DNA of 64,000 bases from the NCBI RefSeq assembly GCF_003958635.1, contig NZ_RSEK01000010.1, positions 1-64,000 of the forward strand. The letters are read 5' to 3'. Of the stretch, positions 48,773-58,600 are shown in pieces (within the stretch, counting starts at the first letter, position 1; every line of letters begins with the position of its first letter). Under the pieces are notes generated by a model that saw only the letters and a list, made by a program, of their open reading frames with translations, was not told the DNA's origin and ran no database searches. Source of the stretch: Altericroceibacterium xinjiangense (GTDB lineage: Bacteria; Pseudomonadota; Alphaproteobacteria; Sphingomonadales; Sphingomonadaceae). The translations under genes were made by a program, and so were the position numbers.

Positions 48773-49109
48773 CTAAGGCGCTGTCTGATGGGCTGGCACC
48801 CCAGGCGTGCCGGCATCCAATTGGCGGACGAGCTCGAGCGCCAGGATTATCACGAGGCCGATCATGATGGCGCCGAGGTACCATGGCGCATCATGGGCGA
48901 ATCTTTCGCCGTCCCCAGACGTCTGACTGCCGTCCCCAGACAATCTCGCCAAAGACATTCCCGAAGGAGTAGGCCGCGAAGAGGAGGGCGACGCCGAACG
49001 AGCCCGCTTCGAAAACCTGTCCGTAAAACGGCAGGAGCGGCAGGATCAGGCTGAACCCCGCGATATTGATGAAGACCGCGACCAGCAGCGGGGGAAGGCA
49101 CTTATCCAT
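48773..49109 (-). pseudogene. MFS transporter remnant with large internal deletion
   Basis: The N-terminal part (49109-48894) encodes MDKCLPPLLVAVFINIAGFS, two membrane segments and the MFS loop motif GRQSDVWGRRK, then hits a stop. In another frame the sequence continues with a typical last MFS membrane segment (APWYLGAIMIGLVIILALEL) and a tail ending at 48773. About 300 residues of the 12-helix core are missing and the two halves are out of frame. The ATG overlaps the stop of the SMP-30 gene, so it was the second gene of that operon, probably a sugar-acid or lactone-product importer. Confidence 0.75.
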
Positions 49110-49968
49110 TGTAGCGCGGCTCTGGCAGGCCTCGGACCCCAAGACCGTCTATCACGAAGCAGGCGCCGTCGGCGGGGGCAGGGTCGCGGCCGAGAAAGCT
49201 CGGATCAATACTGGGCACGAAGAGCCGATCGAGATCGGGGCCGAAAAACATGCAGCTTGCCGGAAGCCTGGTCGGCATTTCGATCTCGCGTTTGACTTCA
49301 CCCTCTGGCGAGATCTGCAAGACAACCCCGCCTTCGCAGATCGCGGTCCACAAGTTGCCATCGGTGTCGACGGTGGCTCCATCGGGGATCGGGCCATAGG
49401 CGCTGGTGTCGAAGAACGGCCGCCGGTTGGAAGCGGCACCGGTTTCCAGATCGTAGTCATAGGCGTAGATCATGTGCCGCATGCTGTCGGCGTGGTAGAA
49501 GGTGGTGTTGTCCGGTGACCAGCAGGGGCCGTTGCCCAGGATGACATCGTGATCGAGCCGGTTGATCGTCCCATCCGTATCCAGCGAGTACACGCCGCCG
49601 ACCGGTTCCTTTGCCTGCCGATGGCTTGCGCCGAAGACGAAGCGGCCCCTCCGATCCACTTTGCCGTCAGCCAGCTGGGTGTCGGGGTTGACCGGGTCCA
49701 TGATCGCAAGAGGCGCGACTGCGCCGCTGGTGAAGTCGAGCGTGTGAATACCATCCGGGAGGGCAACGATCGCACCTCCCTCTTTCCGCACCGCCATCGA
49801 ACCGATCAGGTCAGGCACGTCCCAACCGCAATGATCGCCGCTTGCGGGGTCCCAGCGCATCACCCGTTTGTCGAGAATGTCGATGTAGTAGAGCGCCTGC
49901 TCCTCAACATCCCAGACCGGGCCTTCTCCGACCTGGCACTTGGGCAGTTCCAGCTGTGTAATCCGCAT
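49102..49968 (-). CDS. SMP-30/gluconolactonase family lactonase
   Basis: A 288-residue six-bladed beta-propeller enzyme that hydrolyses sugar lactones or similar esters. Metal-ligand motifs are EGPVWDVEEQALYYIDI (Glu), NGPCWSPDNTTFYHADS (Asn/Asp) and PDGATVDTDGNLWTA (Asp). The start at 49968 (MRITQLELPKCQVGEG) has GGAAGG 9 nt upstream; the open frame extends 37 codons further but without homology. It overlaps the MFS remnant. The sugar specificity is unknown. Confidence 0.92.
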   Translation of the reverse strand: MRITQLELPKCQVGEGPVWDVEEQALYYIDILDKRVMRWDPASGDHCGWDVPDLIGSMAVRKEGGAIVALPDGIHTLDFTSGAVAPLAIMDPVNPDTQLADGKVDRRGRFVFGASHRQAKEPVGGVYSLDTDGTINRLDHDVILGNGPCWSPDNTTFYHADSMRHMIYAYDYDLETGAASNRRPFFDTSAYGPIPDGATVDTDGNLWTAICEGGVVLQISPEGEVKREIEMPTRLPASCMFFGPDLDRLFVPSIDPSFLGRDPAPADGACFVIDGLGVRGLPEPRYNG

Positions 49969-50856
49969 GTGGTGCATCCTTCCCGCTCTTGTTCGATCAT
50001 TGTCAGTGCAGGTGCCGCTGCATCCTCGCAGCCAGGCCGTAGCCCGCCTCGTGTGCGACAACTGCCAGCGCCATCTCACAAGCCCCGCAACGGTCGGGAC
50101 CGCCAGCGCGCCTGCCTTCTGTGATCATTGCTCCCCCATCTCAGAAAAAGAGCAGGAAGAGATCCCCTCTATCAGTCAGGATGCGGCAACCACTTCATGC
50201 TTTGCGATTCTTTTTCACGTCGCTTTTGAGCGTCGCATGATTTGGCTTTGTACCGCAGGCGGTAAATGCATCAGGTGCCCACTCTGTTAGCGAAGTTATA
50301 CTTAGACTCGCTTTCCGGTGCCGAGTTATGGATCGTTGGTTCGGGCTCCCTCGTCCATCAGGTGCACCTACTAATATCCACAAAACCCCGCCGCGCAATG
50401 GGAATCATACGGACGTATGAAGTGGACCGCTCGCAAGAGGCGCCGGTCTCGAGTGAGAGCGAAGTACGCTGGTACTTCAGCGACTTAGGTTCTCTCGTGT
50501 GAAGCGAGCGGGCCTCGCTTCGGCGATCATCGCTTCGCCTTACGCTGCTGGGGATGCGCAGGACAGGCCGCCGAGGAAAGCGCCGGTATCGCCCGGATCG
50601 GGAGTGACTGCGCAGTTTCGTCGACACAACTTGCTGGACAACCCATCGTCATCCCCCGGCAGCCCCACAGCAGAAACGTGAGGCTGCCATCGCCCAGGTT
50701 GCCAATTAGGCCCAGTGTGACCTCGCGTGTCGGCGGACTCCATTTTCACTTGTCACCGGCCGTATCCATCCGCGGCCCACACAGCGGCGCCCATGGGCGC
50801 TCCCGGTCACGAAGGAATTCTGACGGCTGTGATGGGCGCCTCTTCGCAGGGCGCCC
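49969..50856. other. Large intergenic region, no gene supported
   Basis: About 890 nt. GC content is lower around 50180-50420. Short open frames exist on both strands, e.g. 50266-50502, but none has recognisable sequence. It may contain promoters for the SMP-30 gene and decayed DNA near the transporter remnant. Confidence 0.45.
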
Positions 50857-51528
50857 TCATTTGCGGGCCAACGTCGCCGCCATCGACTGGACGATCTCGT
50901 TCGAAACCGATGTCCAGTCGGGCTCCACTTCCGAGAGGCCGAGGGCATAGCTGAACTTGCGTTCGAAGGACTGGGCTATCACGAAGGACCCGACCGCGCA
51001 GACGTAGCGCCAGTGGAACGTCTCTTCATCCAGATGGTCCAGGCAGCGGCGGACCAGAGAGCGGAACAACTCGGTCGCCTCGCCGAAGATCTCCGTCGTC
51101 ACCTGCAAGGCGACAGGCGAAGGATCGGTGAGGACACGTCCGTACAGCAGCCTCGTTCGCTCGGCCATGTCGGTCTCCTGCGGCATCAGGAGAGGGGGCT
51201 CGACCAAGGCGCGCAACACCACGGGAAGGTCGTCGGGCGAAAGCGCTTCGATTTGCGCCGCGCACAGCTTCAGTCGCCGCAACTGCTCGGCCACGATCCC
51301 CGAAAAAAGCCTGAGGCAGACCTCGCGAAAAAGCGCCTCCTTGGTCCCCCAATGGTAGACCACCGTGCTGAGGTTCATCTTGGCACGAGACGATATCGCC
51401 CTGATGGATGTCGCCTCGTATCCCAGGCGGATGAACAAAGTCTCGGCTTCATCCATGTACTTGCGGATCGTCTCCGCCGATTTTCGGGAGACTGCTTTAC
51501 GCGCGGACTTCTGGCTTGTTTCAGGCAT
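50857..51528 (-). CDS. TetR family transcriptional regulator
   Basis: A 223-residue repressor-type regulator. The N-terminal helix-turn-helix is in AETLFIRLGYEATSIRAISS and LSTVVYHWGTKEALFREV. A C-terminal ligand domain (about 85-215) follows. The ATG at 51528 starts MPETSQKSARKAVSRK; upstream in-frame codons have no support. Its position between the SMP-30 operon and the PQQ/receptor genes suggests control of one of these units. The ligand is unknown. Confidence 0.9.
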   Translation of the reverse strand: MPETSQKSARKAVSRKSAETIRKYMDEAETLFIRLGYEATSIRAISSRAKMNLSTVVYHWGTKEALFREVCLRLFSGIVAEQLRRLKLCAAQIEALSPDDLPVVLRALVEPPLLMPQETDMAERTRLLYGRVLTDPSPVALQVTTEIFGEATELFRSLVRRCLDHLDEETFHWRYVCAVGSFVIAQSFERKFSYALGLSEVEPDWTSVSNEIVQSMAATLARK

Positions 51529-51836
51529 TATCGTCCAGGATGTCGTACAGGAGCTTTTGTGCACGGGACTGGAATGGAACCCGAGGCTTCGATCATGGCG
51601 CTACCATGAGGCGCTGTCGAGGAGGCTTCGCGCGGGTGAGCGCTACACCCGCGCGCCGCCGGAGTGGTTCGAGCGCCCTCGCCGCGGGCCGTTTCCTGAC
51701 CCGGCTGCCCCTTCCCAACCATTCGAACGCGAACTCGAGACTGTCCCAACCCGCACGATAGCAAGTCGTATTCGGCGCAGTTCTGCTGACAAGGATTCTT
51801 GCGGATCTGGCGGGGTCGACGGAGCCGCCCTGTCCT
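51529..51836. other. Intergenic region, no gene supported
   Basis: About 310 nt between the secreted-protein gene end and the TetR start. Nothing is recognised. Confidence 0.45.
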
Positions 51837-52877
51837 TCAGTCGCTGGTCTCGGCCGCTCTCTGAGCACGGGAGGCGGTGACGTAGTTGCGAAGCTGCACG
51901 TTGCCTTCATGGCAGGCATATTCGAACATCTCGTACTCATCGTTTCGTTGCCAATCCAGCCGGACGCCCCAAGGTTCGGTGAAGACGATCGGATCGGACC
52001 ACGTCATTTCGTAGACGATGGTGTCGGGCCCGGTCATCGTAAAGCGTTCCACCAGCTTCGCTTCCCGGCTGATGGGCGTGTCGTTTTCGGGCGGCGACCC
52101 GGTTGTCACGATGTTGGTAGCGGAAGGGCCGGGACGGAAATGGTCCGTTTCGACCACCAGGGTGTTCTTGTCCTCCCAATACCCTCGGCTCTGGCCGAGC
52201 CAGTTGTCGACTTCGACGGTCGAGGTTCTTGCGCCGCCGATCGGGATGATCCGAGTTTCGTGGATCATTTCCAGCTGGATGGCGACGAGGCCGGGCGCCT
52301 GCCAGATGCGGATGCCGTTGTTGTACTGCATCGGCAGCATCGAAGCCGGAAGACCGCGCGTGATGCAGCGGTCCCAGCTGTCGAAGTCGGCCCAGGTGTC
52401 GAAGCTCTGCCCTTGCCTCCAGCTGGAGCGCATCTGGGCCGAAAGCCGCTTACCCTCCTCCGTCATGTCAGGAAGCCGCCCATTGGATGGCTGCACGAGC
52501 AGGGAAGTGCGGCGGCTCGGCTCGCCCATTTCCACCCAGTGTCCCTGCCCCAGCCTGTCGCTGGACGAGTCATCCTCATAGCGGTTGGCGAGCTTGTTGA
52601 TCCGCTCCTGCCGTTCGGTGAATTCCTCGTCCGTCAGGAACACGCGGTTGCCCTGTTCTGCAGTGCGCTGCAGGGGCAAACCGTTCAGGTGGTCGATTGG
52701 CCAGGTACCTCGCAAGTCCGGATCGCCCCATTCTGTCTTCTTGGGCACATATTCGTCGGGCACCGGGGGCAGGACCGCCAGGTCCGCATTCTGTGCCCGA
52801 GAAGGTGCCACTCCAAATGCGGCAAGCGCCAGTCCGACCGACCAAATCAGCGCGCCCAGATGTCTGCGTGCACTCAA
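51837..52877 (-). CDS. Secreted protein of unknown function (GDPDLRGTW family)
   Basis: A 346-residue secreted protein. The signal peptide covers about residues 1-28 (AAFGVAPSRAQ). The segment KKTEWGDPDLRGTWP is shared by an uncharacterised family abundant in sphingomonads and acidobacteria. Trp- and Asp-rich strands follow (FDSWDRCITRGLP, WLGQSRGYWEDKNTLVVET), suggesting a beta-sheet ligand-binding fold. The two cysteines could form a disulfide. It starts with TTG at 52877 after GAGAGG. It lies 54 nt downstream of the PQQ dehydrogenase gene. Confidence 0.75.
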   Translation of the reverse strand: MSARRHLGALIWSVGLALAAFGVAPSRAQNADLAVLPPVPDEYVPKKTEWGDPDLRGTWPIDHLNGLPLQRTAEQGNRVFLTDEEFTERQERINKLANRYEDDSSSDRLGQGHWVEMGEPSRRTSLLVQPSNGRLPDMTEEGKRLSAQMRSSWRQGQSFDTWADFDSWDRCITRGLPASMLPMQYNNGIRIWQAPGLVAIQLEMIHETRIIPIGGARTSTVEVDNWLGQSRGYWEDKNTLVVETDHFRPGPSATNIVTTGSPPENDTPISREAKLVERFTMTGPDTIVYEMTWSDPIVFTEPWGVRLDWQRNDEYEMFEYACHEGNVQLRNYVTASRAQRAAETSD

Positions 52878-52931
52878 TGTTCCTCTCCCCGGTTCTTTTT
52901 TGCTGATACGTCGCGGCCATCACTGGTCGGT

Positions 52932-54884
52932 TCACCGATCCGGAAGCGCGAAGGCGATGAGCGATTGATCGTTCAGGGGGCGTCCGTCTTCCCCTCGAGG
53001 CGCTGGCGCGCCGAACGATGAACCGGACGCGACGATGGCCACATACTGCCGCCCGTCACTCCCGCGATAACTGACCGGGATGGACATGGCGGCGTAGTCG
53101 AGCTGCTGGCTCCACACCAGTTCGCCGCTATCCGCATCGAACGCGCGAAAGATGCCGTCGGACGTCGCGCCGATGAACACCAGACCGCCTGCGGTGACCA
53201 TGGGACCGCCAAACGTGTTGCTGGAACCCGTGTCGCGCTTCCCTTCCGGCAGCTGCGGCGTGGTGCCCAGCTTGCTGGACCACAGTATCTCGCCCGTGTT
53301 GCCGTCCACCGCATGAAGCCGCCCCCACGGCGGCCGGATGCAGGGCAGGCTTACCGAATTGCCTTCGCTGTCCGTGTATTTGGCCGTGAAGGAGGAGTAA
53401 GCCCCCGGCCCTTCCAGACTGCCGCGATCATACATCTGCGTGGAATCCGCGGTGCCGCGACCGTAGTTCCCTTTGGGATCGCGCTTTTCGATCCAGCCGA
53501 TGCTCCCGCTTTCCGACGTGTTGACGAACACGACGCCCTTTGTCGGATCCGCAGCGCTGCCGCCCCAGTTGGAGCCCCCGTTGTGCGGCAGATTTATGGA
53601 CGCTCGCGGAGGATCGCCTTCCTCATGCAGGAAGAACGGCGTGAATGGGCCGGAATTGAAGAACGTTCCGCCGTACGAGGCGAGAAGGTCGCGGCAGGCC
53701 TGCGCGTGTTCGGGCGTGGTATCCTCTGCCGTCACGACGTCTTCCGGGCTCCAGTGCATGCGCGAGAGCGGCTCCGGGCGGACGGGGATCGGCTGGGTGG
53801 GTGAATAGTATTCCCCCGGCACATCGGCCAACGCGACAAGATGTTCGTTGACCCCGTGGATCGGCTCACCTGTCCGGCGGTTCAGGATGTACATCAGGCC
53901 CGGCTTCCCGGTTTCGGCAAGTGCCGGAATGCGCTGCCCGTCGACCGTGACATCGAACAGCACTGGTGGGGCCGGAAGATCCCAGTCCCACAAGTCGTGA
54001 TGGATCGTCTGGAAGTGCCACCGGTACTCCCCGGTCTTCGCATCGACAGCCACGATCGAGTTGCCGAAAAGATTGTTACCGGGCCGGTCGCCGCCGTAGT
54101 AATTCGGCGAAGGGCTGCCGATGGTCATGTAGATGAGGCCGGCTTCCGGATCGCCGGTCATGTACCAGATCCACATGTTGGTGCCCGACCGGTCACGCCA
54201 CCCGTCGTTCAGCCAGGTTTCGTGCCCGACCTCCCCCGGCTGCGGGACAGTGTTGAACTCCCACAGCTTCTTGCCCGTGCGGGCGTCGAACGCGCGCGAG
54301 TTGCCGCTTGGGCCGCGCGGCATCTCGGCATTGCTCGCGCCGACCACAAGCACGTCCCCGAACACGGAAGGCGGATACCCGTATGGCGTGCCTTCGAACT
54401 CGATCTGTCCTCCTGTGCCGAAGGCGGTATCGAGTTGTCCGGTCTTTGCAGACAGCGCGACGAGGCCGCTCCCTCTGGAGTAGAATATCCGTGGTTCGTG
54501 CCCGGCATCGCCAGCCCAGTAGGTGACCCCGCGCCGTATCAGCCCGCCGGGCGCCGGTTCGTGCCGCCAGATTTCGCGGCCACTGTCCGCCTCAAGCGCG
54601 ACGACCGCATTGCCGAGCGGCAGATACATGACGTTGTCGATCACCACCGGCACCGTCCCGGAAAGCAGGGAAGCACCGCCGTCGGGACGCAATCGATACG
54701 ACCAGGCTTTCTGGAGATCCTTCACGTTTACAGGCGAAATATCGGCAAGGGGCGAATACCGCGTCCCGCCCAGGTCGCGCGCGTAACGGGGCCAGTCGCT
54801 GCCATCATCAATCTGAGCACGCAGCGGCACCGCAACAGCCATCGCAAGTACGCTCCCCAGGAAAACAGCCTTTTTCATTCGCAT
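52932..54884 (-). CDS. PQQ-dependent dehydrogenase (quinoprotein), periplasmic
   Basis: A 650-residue eight-bladed propeller oxidoreductase. A signal peptide (about 1-22, ending LRAQ) is followed by DWPRYARDLGGTRYSPLADI, typical of quinoprotein glucose/quinate-type dehydrogenases. CIRPPWGRLHAVDGNTGEILW is the PQQ-site signature. There is no five-helix membrane domain and no CxxCH haem motif, so electrons must pass to a separate carrier. The start at 54884 (MRMKKAVFLG) exposes the signal peptide; the open frame runs to 55091. The substrate is unknown, probably an alcohol, sugar or polyol. Confidence 0.92.
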   Translation of the reverse strand: MRMKKAVFLGSVLAMAVAVPLRAQIDDGSDWPRYARDLGGTRYSPLADISPVNVKDLQKAWSYRLRPDGGASLLSGTVPVVIDNVMYLPLGNAVVALEADSGREIWRHEPAPGGLIRRGVTYWAGDAGHEPRIFYSRGSGLVALSAKTGQLDTAFGTGGQIEFEGTPYGYPPSVFGDVLVVGASNAEMPRGPSGNSRAFDARTGKKLWEFNTVPQPGEVGHETWLNDGWRDRSGTNMWIWYMTGDPEAGLIYMTIGSPSPNYYGGDRPGNNLFGNSIVAVDAKTGEYRWHFQTIHHDLWDWDLPAPPVLFDVTVDGQRIPALAETGKPGLMYILNRRTGEPIHGVNEHLVALADVPGEYYSPTQPIPVRPEPLSRMHWSPEDVVTAEDTTPEHAQACRDLLASYGGTFFNSGPFTPFFLHEEGDPPRASINLPHNGGSNWGGSAADPTKGVVFVNTSESGSIGWIEKRDPKGNYGRGTADSTQMYDRGSLEGPGAYSSFTAKYTDSEGNSVSLPCIRPPWGRLHAVDGNTGEILWSSKLGTTPQLPEGKRDTGSSNTFGGPMVTAGGLVFIGATSDGIFRAFDADSGELVWSQQLDYAAMSIPVSYRGSDGRQYVAIVASGSSFGAPAPRGEDGRPLNDQSLIAFALPDR

Positions 54885-54966
54885 CCTATTCCCACCATCG
54901 TGTTCAAGCCTGGAGCAGCCGGACTCCCGTTCATCCGGCACCTTCGATAATCGCGCCTCGATCGGG

Positions 54967-55527
54967 CTACTGCAGTTGCGTGACCCGGATCGGCCGCTGG
55001 CCGGCGTAACGCATCTGGACACTTCCAAGCGCAGCGCGGCGCAGTTCGACGTTCGAGCCTGCGCGCGGCGGATCGTAAGATAGCGGCGCACCCTCCACGA
55101 AGCGCCACCGCGTCCCGTCCTGCATCGTCAAGACATAGACCCCCGGCTCCACCCGCTGGGTGTCGGACACACGCACGCTGACCTTGTCGGCCGAGAGTTG
55201 AGGCGTCGGCGCGTCCCGAGGCGATCTGTCGGCGCGAAAATTGGGCGCTGCCGGTGCGGGCACAGGAGCACCGGAGCTTGCAGCCTGAACCGGATCGGCT
55301 GCCGCGGCTGGAACCCGCTGCTTCTCCTGCGAAACGGAGGAAATCAGGCGTTCAGCCTCAACTGCATTGTCATAACAGGCCGCCCGGGCAAGCACGTCAC
55401 CGATCTTCCTGCATTCCCGTATGATCCTGACGACAGCTTCGTAGTCGGTTTGCGCCTGCGCGGGCGGAGCCATGCCGATGCCGACGGCGATCAGCACGCT
55501 AAGGACGAGTGGTCGGCTGGCGTTCAT
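54967..55527 (-). CDS. Periplasmic hypothetical protein
   Basis: A 186-residue secreted protein with a signal peptide (1-25, ending PAQAQ). A short conserved segment, RECRKIGDVLARAACYDN, has two cysteines and resembles the RLACYD motif found near the N-terminus of several T6SS-associated and other proteins. A Pro/Ala-rich linker and a small basic beta domain follow. It lies between the PQQ dehydrogenase and the TonB receptor on the same strand, so it probably belongs to that unit. The function is unknown. Confidence 0.75.
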   Translation of the reverse strand: MNASRPLVLSVLIAVGIGMAPPAQAQTDYEAVVRIIRECRKIGDVLARAACYDNAVEAERLISSVSQEKQRVPAAAADPVQAASSGAPVPAPAAPNFRADRSPRDAPTPQLSADKVSVRVSDTQRVEPGVYVLTMQDGTRWRFVEGAPLSYDPPRAGSNVELRRAALGSVQMRYAGQRPIRVTQLQ

Positions 55528-55634
55528 GTGAATGTTTCCTCGTGGGGAATAGCGGCGGCGAACCTGGTGAGTTTGGGAGCAGGTCCGCCGCCGCTGCCCA
55601 TCAGGACCGATCGCGGTATCGGCCCTGCGGGAGG

Positions 55635-58600
55635 TCAGAAGCTGACCGTTGCACCGACATAGAACCGCCGTCCCAGGACATCGTACTGGCTGGGATCGTA
55701 CGGGTTCGCGGCCCGGCCGAACCGAGGGGTCCCGTCTCCGACTACATCATCGACAAAATAGCCGAGATAGGGCGGATCCTGGTCGAGCAGATTGTCGATG
55801 CCGAACCGGAACGAAACCGTCTCCATGATCTGATACCGCCCTGTCAGGTTGAACAGATCATAAGCCGGCGCGCCGGCAACGTTGTTCGTTTCATCGGTAG
55901 CAGCCGAGACGGAGTCGATCGCGGGCTTGTGCTGCCATTGAAGACCGATCGTCGCGGGGCCGAGGGTATAGTTGATCCGGGTGAACAACTTCCACCGGTA
56001 GGAGCCGGACTGGGTGCCCACGGCGTTCGCGCCTGTCGGACCAAGCGTACCGACATAATCGGTCAGCGGTATCGTGACCTGATCCGGAGTGGTCGCGAAC
56101 CTGTCCAGCCAGTTGAGGTTTGCGTTGATGGCCAGGGTGCCCGGAATGCCGATCCCGGCATCGCGAAAGTTCAGGCCCCAATCGAGCTGAACGTCAATGC
56201 CCGCCGTCTCCACGGCTCCAAGGTTGTCATAGTTGACCACCACGACTTGCTGGGTTCCGTCCACCTGATCGCGTTCGATCCGGCGGCAGGCGGCGTTCAG
56301 TTCGAAGCTTGGGTTGAATTCCGGCGTAAAGCACTGGCGGAAAACGGAATCGATCCCTTGCTGCGAGATGCCATCGCTGAGCTTGATGTTGTAGTAATCC
56401 ACCGAGAGACGGAAGCGGGTGAGCCATGGATGGGCCGAGAAGTCTGAGAGAACCGCCCCGATCGTATAGGTCTTCGCCGTCTCTTCCTGCAGTTCGCTCG
56501 CCCCGGCCAGAAGCCCGGTAAAAAACTGCCCGTCCAGAAGGAAGTCGTCCCGGCCGGTGCGGTAATAGTCGGCGGCGCCGTCCGCCCCCATCAGCTGTCG
56601 GCAAAGAGACTGCACTTCGTCCGCGTATTCCGGGTTCAGCTCCGGATTGGCCGAGTAGTTGCCGTAGATCAGTGGCGAAGTGTCGTTCTCAAGCGAACAG
56701 GGGTCGCCATCGCCCGCAAACAGAAGCGAGTTCGTGCGCGCGGTGAACAACTCGCCCAGGTTCGGTGCCCGGCTAGCGCTTTGATAGCCGCCGCGGAACC
56801 GCAGCCAGTAAGTTGGCGCCCATTCGCCATTGATCTTGTAGGTCCCGATCGTGCCGACCGAGTCGTAGTCCGAGAGGCGATAACCCAGTTCCAGGTTCAG
56901 CACCCGGGCGAAAGGCAGGTCGGAGAGCACCGGGATAAGCAGCTCCCCGTAAGCCTCCTGCACAGCCGTGGAACCTTGCGAGCTGGCCTGCGGAAAGGTG
57001 GTGATCGTCTCGTAGAACGAAGATCCTTCGAACGCCGAACTGTCCGACGTGAAGTTGATCGAGTTCTTGCGATAGGCGGCGCCGATCGCGAAGCGCAATT
57101 CACCGCCCGGCAGTTCGAACAAGCCGCCCTGGAGATTGGCTTCGATCAGGTCCTGTGCAATCCGGTTCTCGAACTGCGCGTCGGCGCTGGTCGCCAGATC
57201 GCAATCCTCGCTGAAGGCCGAATTGACGATGAAGGGACTTAGCCCTGTGTCGCAGCTGGCCGTAGCGCCGTAGCGCTGGCCATTGTTACCAAGCGCGAAG
57301 AAATTCGAACCATAGTTCGGCGACGTCAGGACCGTGCGAAAGCGCTCAAGCGAGACCAGACCGGTGAGATTGGTCTTGGCGACCGTCTCACCATGGGAAG
57401 CGATCACGTCCCATGTGAAATCGGTACCCGGAACATCGCCTTCGAAACCCAGCTGGATCTGGAACGTGTTGACGAAGTTCTCGGTGCCGCGCCGGCCGAA
57501 TGCGTCCAGGGAGTAGTTCGCGATCCAAGGAGCATCAGGGTCTGCGCGGCTGTTGAGCAAGGCAGCGATGTTCGCGGGCACCGGGAACACCTCCCGGTTC
57601 GTACAGCCACCGATCGGGCCGCAGTTCAGGCCGAACCTTCCCCCTGCCATGAAGTCCGGATTGGTCGGGTTGTTGGACAAGTCACCCGGCGTGCCGTCCG
57701 GCAGCACGGACGACCACTTGAAATCCGCCGCATCGTTGACCCAGGGACTGCCTGTGTAGACTTCATCATCATAGGGTATCTCGGTCCCCGTTGATCCGAG
57801 AAGGACAGTGTTGAACGAAACAGACTTTGTTTCCGTCCGCGCGAAGTAGGCCTGGCCTATGAAGCTGATCCAGTCGTCCATCTCGTAATCGCCCTTGGCG
57901 AAGAACGAGTACCGGCTTTGAGGCGATGACAGGAGGCGATCCGGGTTGTTCTGTTCCAGCAGCCCGTTGTCGACGATCTTGCGAGTCAGTCCATCGTCCA
58001 GTCCTCCCTGGTAGTTCAGGAGCAACGGATAGTAGGTTCCGTTCGCGGTGGTCGACGTGTTGACCCAAAGCGACCCGTCATCGTTGAAATAGATGCCTGA
58101 ATTGCGAGGAATATTCACGCCGGCCGGGCGCTCAGGAAAGGCAGCGTTGATCGCGCCCTGCCCGAACGGATTGGAACCCGCCGTCGAGACGTAGTTTTCC
58201 GACAGGAAGAATTCCTCACCGCGCACGAACGGGTCTCTGCGTGCGTTGCGGTAAGCCTTCCGGTCCTGACGCAGCAGCGCCTCGCGCTTGTAGTACTCCA
58301 TCCCCAGTATGACGCTGCCGCGGCCGTCGTCGAGCGACGAACCGAGCAGTGAGGAAACCCGGTATTCCTCGCCGCCGCTTTCGGGCGAGAAGCTGACTTG
58401 CCCATCGAAGTTCACCCCCGTGAAATCGTCCTTCAGGATGAAGTTCACGACACCGCCGACTGCGTCCGCACCGTAAGTGGATGAAGCACCGCCCGTGATG
58501 ATTTCGACGCGCTGGATGGCGGCGGACGGAATGGTGTTGATGTCCACGACGCCGGTCCCGTTGATCGGTGTCGGCCGGCGCCCGTCAAGCAGGACCAGAT

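Noticed and set aside
48908-48940. Direct repeat of GTCTGGGGACGGC at the MFS remnant as a deletion scar
   Set aside because: Both copies encode the natural V-W-G-R repetition of the MFS loop motif; the deletion junction lies further downstream.
50266-50502. 78-codon plus-strand frame ending SEVRWYFSDLGSLV
   Set aside because: Isolated, unrecognised and without an obvious ribosome site; composition does not separate it from chance.
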